Positions 62,297-64,000 of a stretch of DNA of 64,000 nucleotides are shown here, one piece after another. Position 1 is the stretch's first letter, and each line of letters starts with the position of its first letter. A model generated the notes under the pieces. The model was not told where the DNA came from, searched no databases, and worked only from the letters and a program-made list of their open reading frames with translations. The DNA is from Pseudomonadota bacterium (GTDB lineage: Bacteria > Cyanobacteriota > Vampirovibrionia > Obscuribacterales > Obscuribacteraceae): contig JAJPGY010000040.1 in assembly GCA_021325555.1 (NCBI GenBank), positions 186,001 to 250,000 of the forward strand, written 5' to 3'. A program made the position numbers and the translations under genes.

Positions 62297-64000
62297 ATGA
62301 AAAGACGTAGCTCAAAGGGCAACACCCTGGCTCTAGCGCTGGCCGCCTGCTTTGTGCTGTTGATGCTTGGATTTTTCTTCTACAAGGTGATAATGGCCAC
62401 CGGCGGCAAGCGGCAGGTGAAAGACGCGCTCAATTACGGGGCGCTCAACCTGGCAAAGGCCGTCACCAACCAGATCGGCATCCCGCTCCAGCCCAGCAAC
62501 TCCAGCACCCCCAGCCCGGCCATTATCAACTTCGGGGCCTTTCAGAACAACGGGGTGATGGACCTGGCCAATTACAACCGGGCGGTCGGGCAGGCCGTTC
62601 TGGTGGCCGTCAACGCCTCGGACGAGAACACCAAGAACGCCTACAGCAACGCGCAAGCGCTGGTCAACCTGTTGCAGGGTGACCAGAACAGCCTGGGAGC
62701 GCAGCTCACCGCTCTCTACTCCAGCCCTGCCAACCCGGACGCCAACGGCAACTCCATTCAAGCAGCCTTCATGAACGCCGCCACGTCCAACCCCGTGGTG
62801 ATGGACGGTCAGAACGTTCAACTGCAGATGGACCTCGGCACCGGAATGTACAAGGTGGGCTTCATCCCCGGCGCCGACATGAACATCAGCGCCAACCCGA
62901 CCCTCTTTCCCGAGCTGGCCAACCTGAACCTGGTGGACAGCAACAACCCCGACCCGGTCAACAACGGCAGTTCCTTTCTTAAAGGATATACGCCGCTCAA
63001 GATTCCGGTCGGCTCGCAGGGCACCATCTCCGTCATGGGTGTCTCCCTCAACCCGAGACAGGCGCCGTTTCTAACCTCGGTGACCAACTTCAATGCGAAC
63101 GTCACCTCCCCGCTGCAGTCAACCAGCAGCAACAGCGCCAGCACCTCCGGGGCCAACTCCCCGATTCCGCCCAATGCTTTCCTGTCCAGCGTAACAGCAA
63201 CAAAGGACAACGAAAGCTCGTCAGGCAACGATTCGAGCCAGGTAGCCGCGGTTGCCGCGGCCATGAACGCGGACAACAGCAACGTCCATCAGATGTCGAT
63301 TCCCTATGGCTACATCGTGGTCTCCAACCCATCCGGCTTGCCGCAGGGCAACTCGACGATAGCCGATACCAACAACGTGCTCAACAACGAGTTGATGGAG
63401 GGCGTCTACACCTCCAACAACAACGTCTTCTCGACCGACCCGAGCAAGATCTCCGCCTGGGTGACCTACAACACCGGCAAGACCAGCGCCCTGCCCGCCA
63501 GAGTCAACGTCTGCACGGCGAAGGTAGGACGGCCGGCGCCCGGCAACAACCCGCTTATCAGGGCCTGGAACTGGCTGACCGGGGCCGTCTATGCGCAGAG
63601 CTCCACCTCCGGCTCCACTTCCACAACGAGCTCGAGCACCAGCACGAGCACGAGCACGAGTAGCAGCACGAGCACCCAGCAGCAACAGCCTTCGCTTGAC
63701 GGCCTGTACAATCCCGACGGCTCGCCGCTAACCCTGGATCAGGCGAAGAAGATCACCAGCCTGAACGCTAACCCGTGCACCTGGATGAGTGTGGGTCCGC
63801 AAGGCGATCCCAACTGCCAGTCCATGCTGAAGCCCTTCACCACCGCCTATGGCAGCGGCGGCACGCAGACCGTCTACACCAACGGTCTCACGTCGGTCAA
63901 CGGCATGAAGGCCCAGGTGATGTCCGACTACGCCCAGGACGCCACCAAGGCCGCCGACGGCACGCCGCTGACGCCGTACACGCTGACACCCTCGGCGCCG
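62297..64000 (+). CDS. TadG-like secreted protein with N-terminal membrane helix (incomplete, runs off window)
   Basis: An open frame from the ATG at 62297 to the window end (at least 568 codons, no stop). A basic start (MKRRSSKGNT) leads into the helix LALALAACFVLLMLGFFFYK and KRQVKDALNYGALNLAKAVT, the pattern of TadG-like pilus assembly proteins, whose helix is followed by a D/N-A-A-x-L-A segment. The extracytoplasmic part is rich in Asn, Ser and Thr, with a pure Ser/Thr stretch encoded near 63606-63675. GGGAGATCGGG precedes the ATG. Minus-strand open frames inside it are shadows. The adjacent TadE-like genes support the assignment; the precise role is unknown. Confidence 0.75.
   Translation, partial: MKRRSSKGNTLALALAACFVLLMLGFFFYKVIMATGGKRQVKDALNYGALNLAKAVTNQIGIPLQPSNSSTPSPAIINFGAFQNNGVMDLANYNRAVGQAVLVAVNASDENTKNAYSNAQALVNLLQGDQNSLGAQLTALYSSPANPDANGNSIQAAFMNAATSNPVVMDGQNVQLQMDLGTGMYKVGFIPGADMNISANPTLFPELANLNLVDSNNPDPVNNGSSFLKGYTPLKIPVGSQGTISVMGVSLNPRQAPFLTSVTNFNANVTSPLQSTSSNSASTSGANSPIPPNAFLSSVTATKDNESSSGNDSSQVAAVAAAMNADNSNVHQMSIPYGYIVVSNPSGLPQGNSTIADTNNVLNNELMEGVYTSNNNVFSTDPSKISAWVTYNTGKTSALPARVNVCTAKVGRPAPGNNPLIRAWNWLTGAVYAQSSTSGSTSTTSSSTSTSTSTSSSTSTQQQQPSLDGLYNPDGSPLTLDQAKKITSLNANPCTWMSVGPQGDPNCQSMLKPFTTAYGSGGTQTVYTNGLTSVNGMKAQVMSDYAQDATKAADGTPLTPYTLTPSAP
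63606..63675 (+). repeat. Low-complexity Ser/Thr-coding repeat (AGCACG-type hexamers)
   Basis: Short imperfect AGCACG/TCCACC units encode an uninterrupted Ser/Thr linker in the TadG-like protein, ending in a Gln run. It is prone to length variation by slippage. Confidence 0.6.

Noticed and set aside
62333..63685. Three overlapping minus-strand open frames at the right edge
   Set aside because: The plus strand is open without a stop from 62297 to the window end, with a membrane helix and ribosome-binding site; the minus frames are its shadows.

Overview
The window is 64 kb of high-GC, densely coded DNA. It has no rRNA, tRNA, CRISPR array, insertion sequence or phage that I could recognise. 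lpxB and msbA (lipid A synthesis and export), a TonB-type energy transducer, RlpA and lipoprotein or Tat signal peptides indicate a two-membrane Gram-negative cell. Long TPR proteins of the kinesin-light-chain type, several membrane-bound serine/threonine kinases, a giant repeat protein, Tad/TadE-like pseudopilins and many secreted proteins without known relatives resemble Candidatus Obscuribacterales and other non-photosynthetic Cyanobacteriota (Melainabacteria). No marker RNA is present, so this placement is an inference.

Layout. 1-9.4 kb: a partial SixA-like phosphatase, ruvX, a small helical protein, a translationally coupled TonB/diguanylate-cyclase pair on the minus strand, then a tightly coupled secG-ubiE-lpxB-msbA run. 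9.4-12 kb: an 849-residue exported TPR protein. 12.2-15.4 kb: a methyltransferase, a cysteine-repeat precursor peptide and a fused MNIO(DUF692)-DUF2063 enzyme, which together look like an uncharacterised RiPP system. 15.4-28 kb: acyl-CoA carboxylase beta subunit, a Tat-exported flavoprotein, a TPR pseudokinase, an mtnP-small membrane protein-M16-M16 operon, an S41 protease and a BioD-like NTPase. 27-31 kb: the PPDK regulator and ppdK. 31-45 kb: RlpA, an ABC-2 exporter, a Spy/CpxP-like protein, two tandem membrane kinases, a CaiB-type CoA transferase, a YiiX-like cysteine hydrolase, small secreted proteins, an SDR, and a receiver protein with a membrane protein.

45-51.5 kb: a three-gene minus-strand locus around a 1428-residue YD-like repeat protein that ends in a calpain/papain-like domain. 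51.7-60.8 kb: nadC, small exported proteins, a holin-like membrane protein, a coiled-coil tail-anchored protein, TPR proteins, an NrtR-like Nudix protein, a GDPD phosphodiesterase, an AI-2E/PerM-type permease and a lipoprotein. 60.9-64 kb: two TadE-like pseudopilins divergent from a TadG-like protein that runs off the window.

The strongest candidate for an undescribed system is the 12.96-15.37 kb locus. Its 199-residue precursor carries nine cysteines spaced exactly 15,15,15,15,15,15,18,18 residues apart, and it sits directly upstream of a single-chain MNIO-DUF2063 enzyme. In methanobactin biosynthesis the corresponding activities are two proteins, MbnB and MbnC. The second candidate is the giant repeat/calpain-like protein locus.
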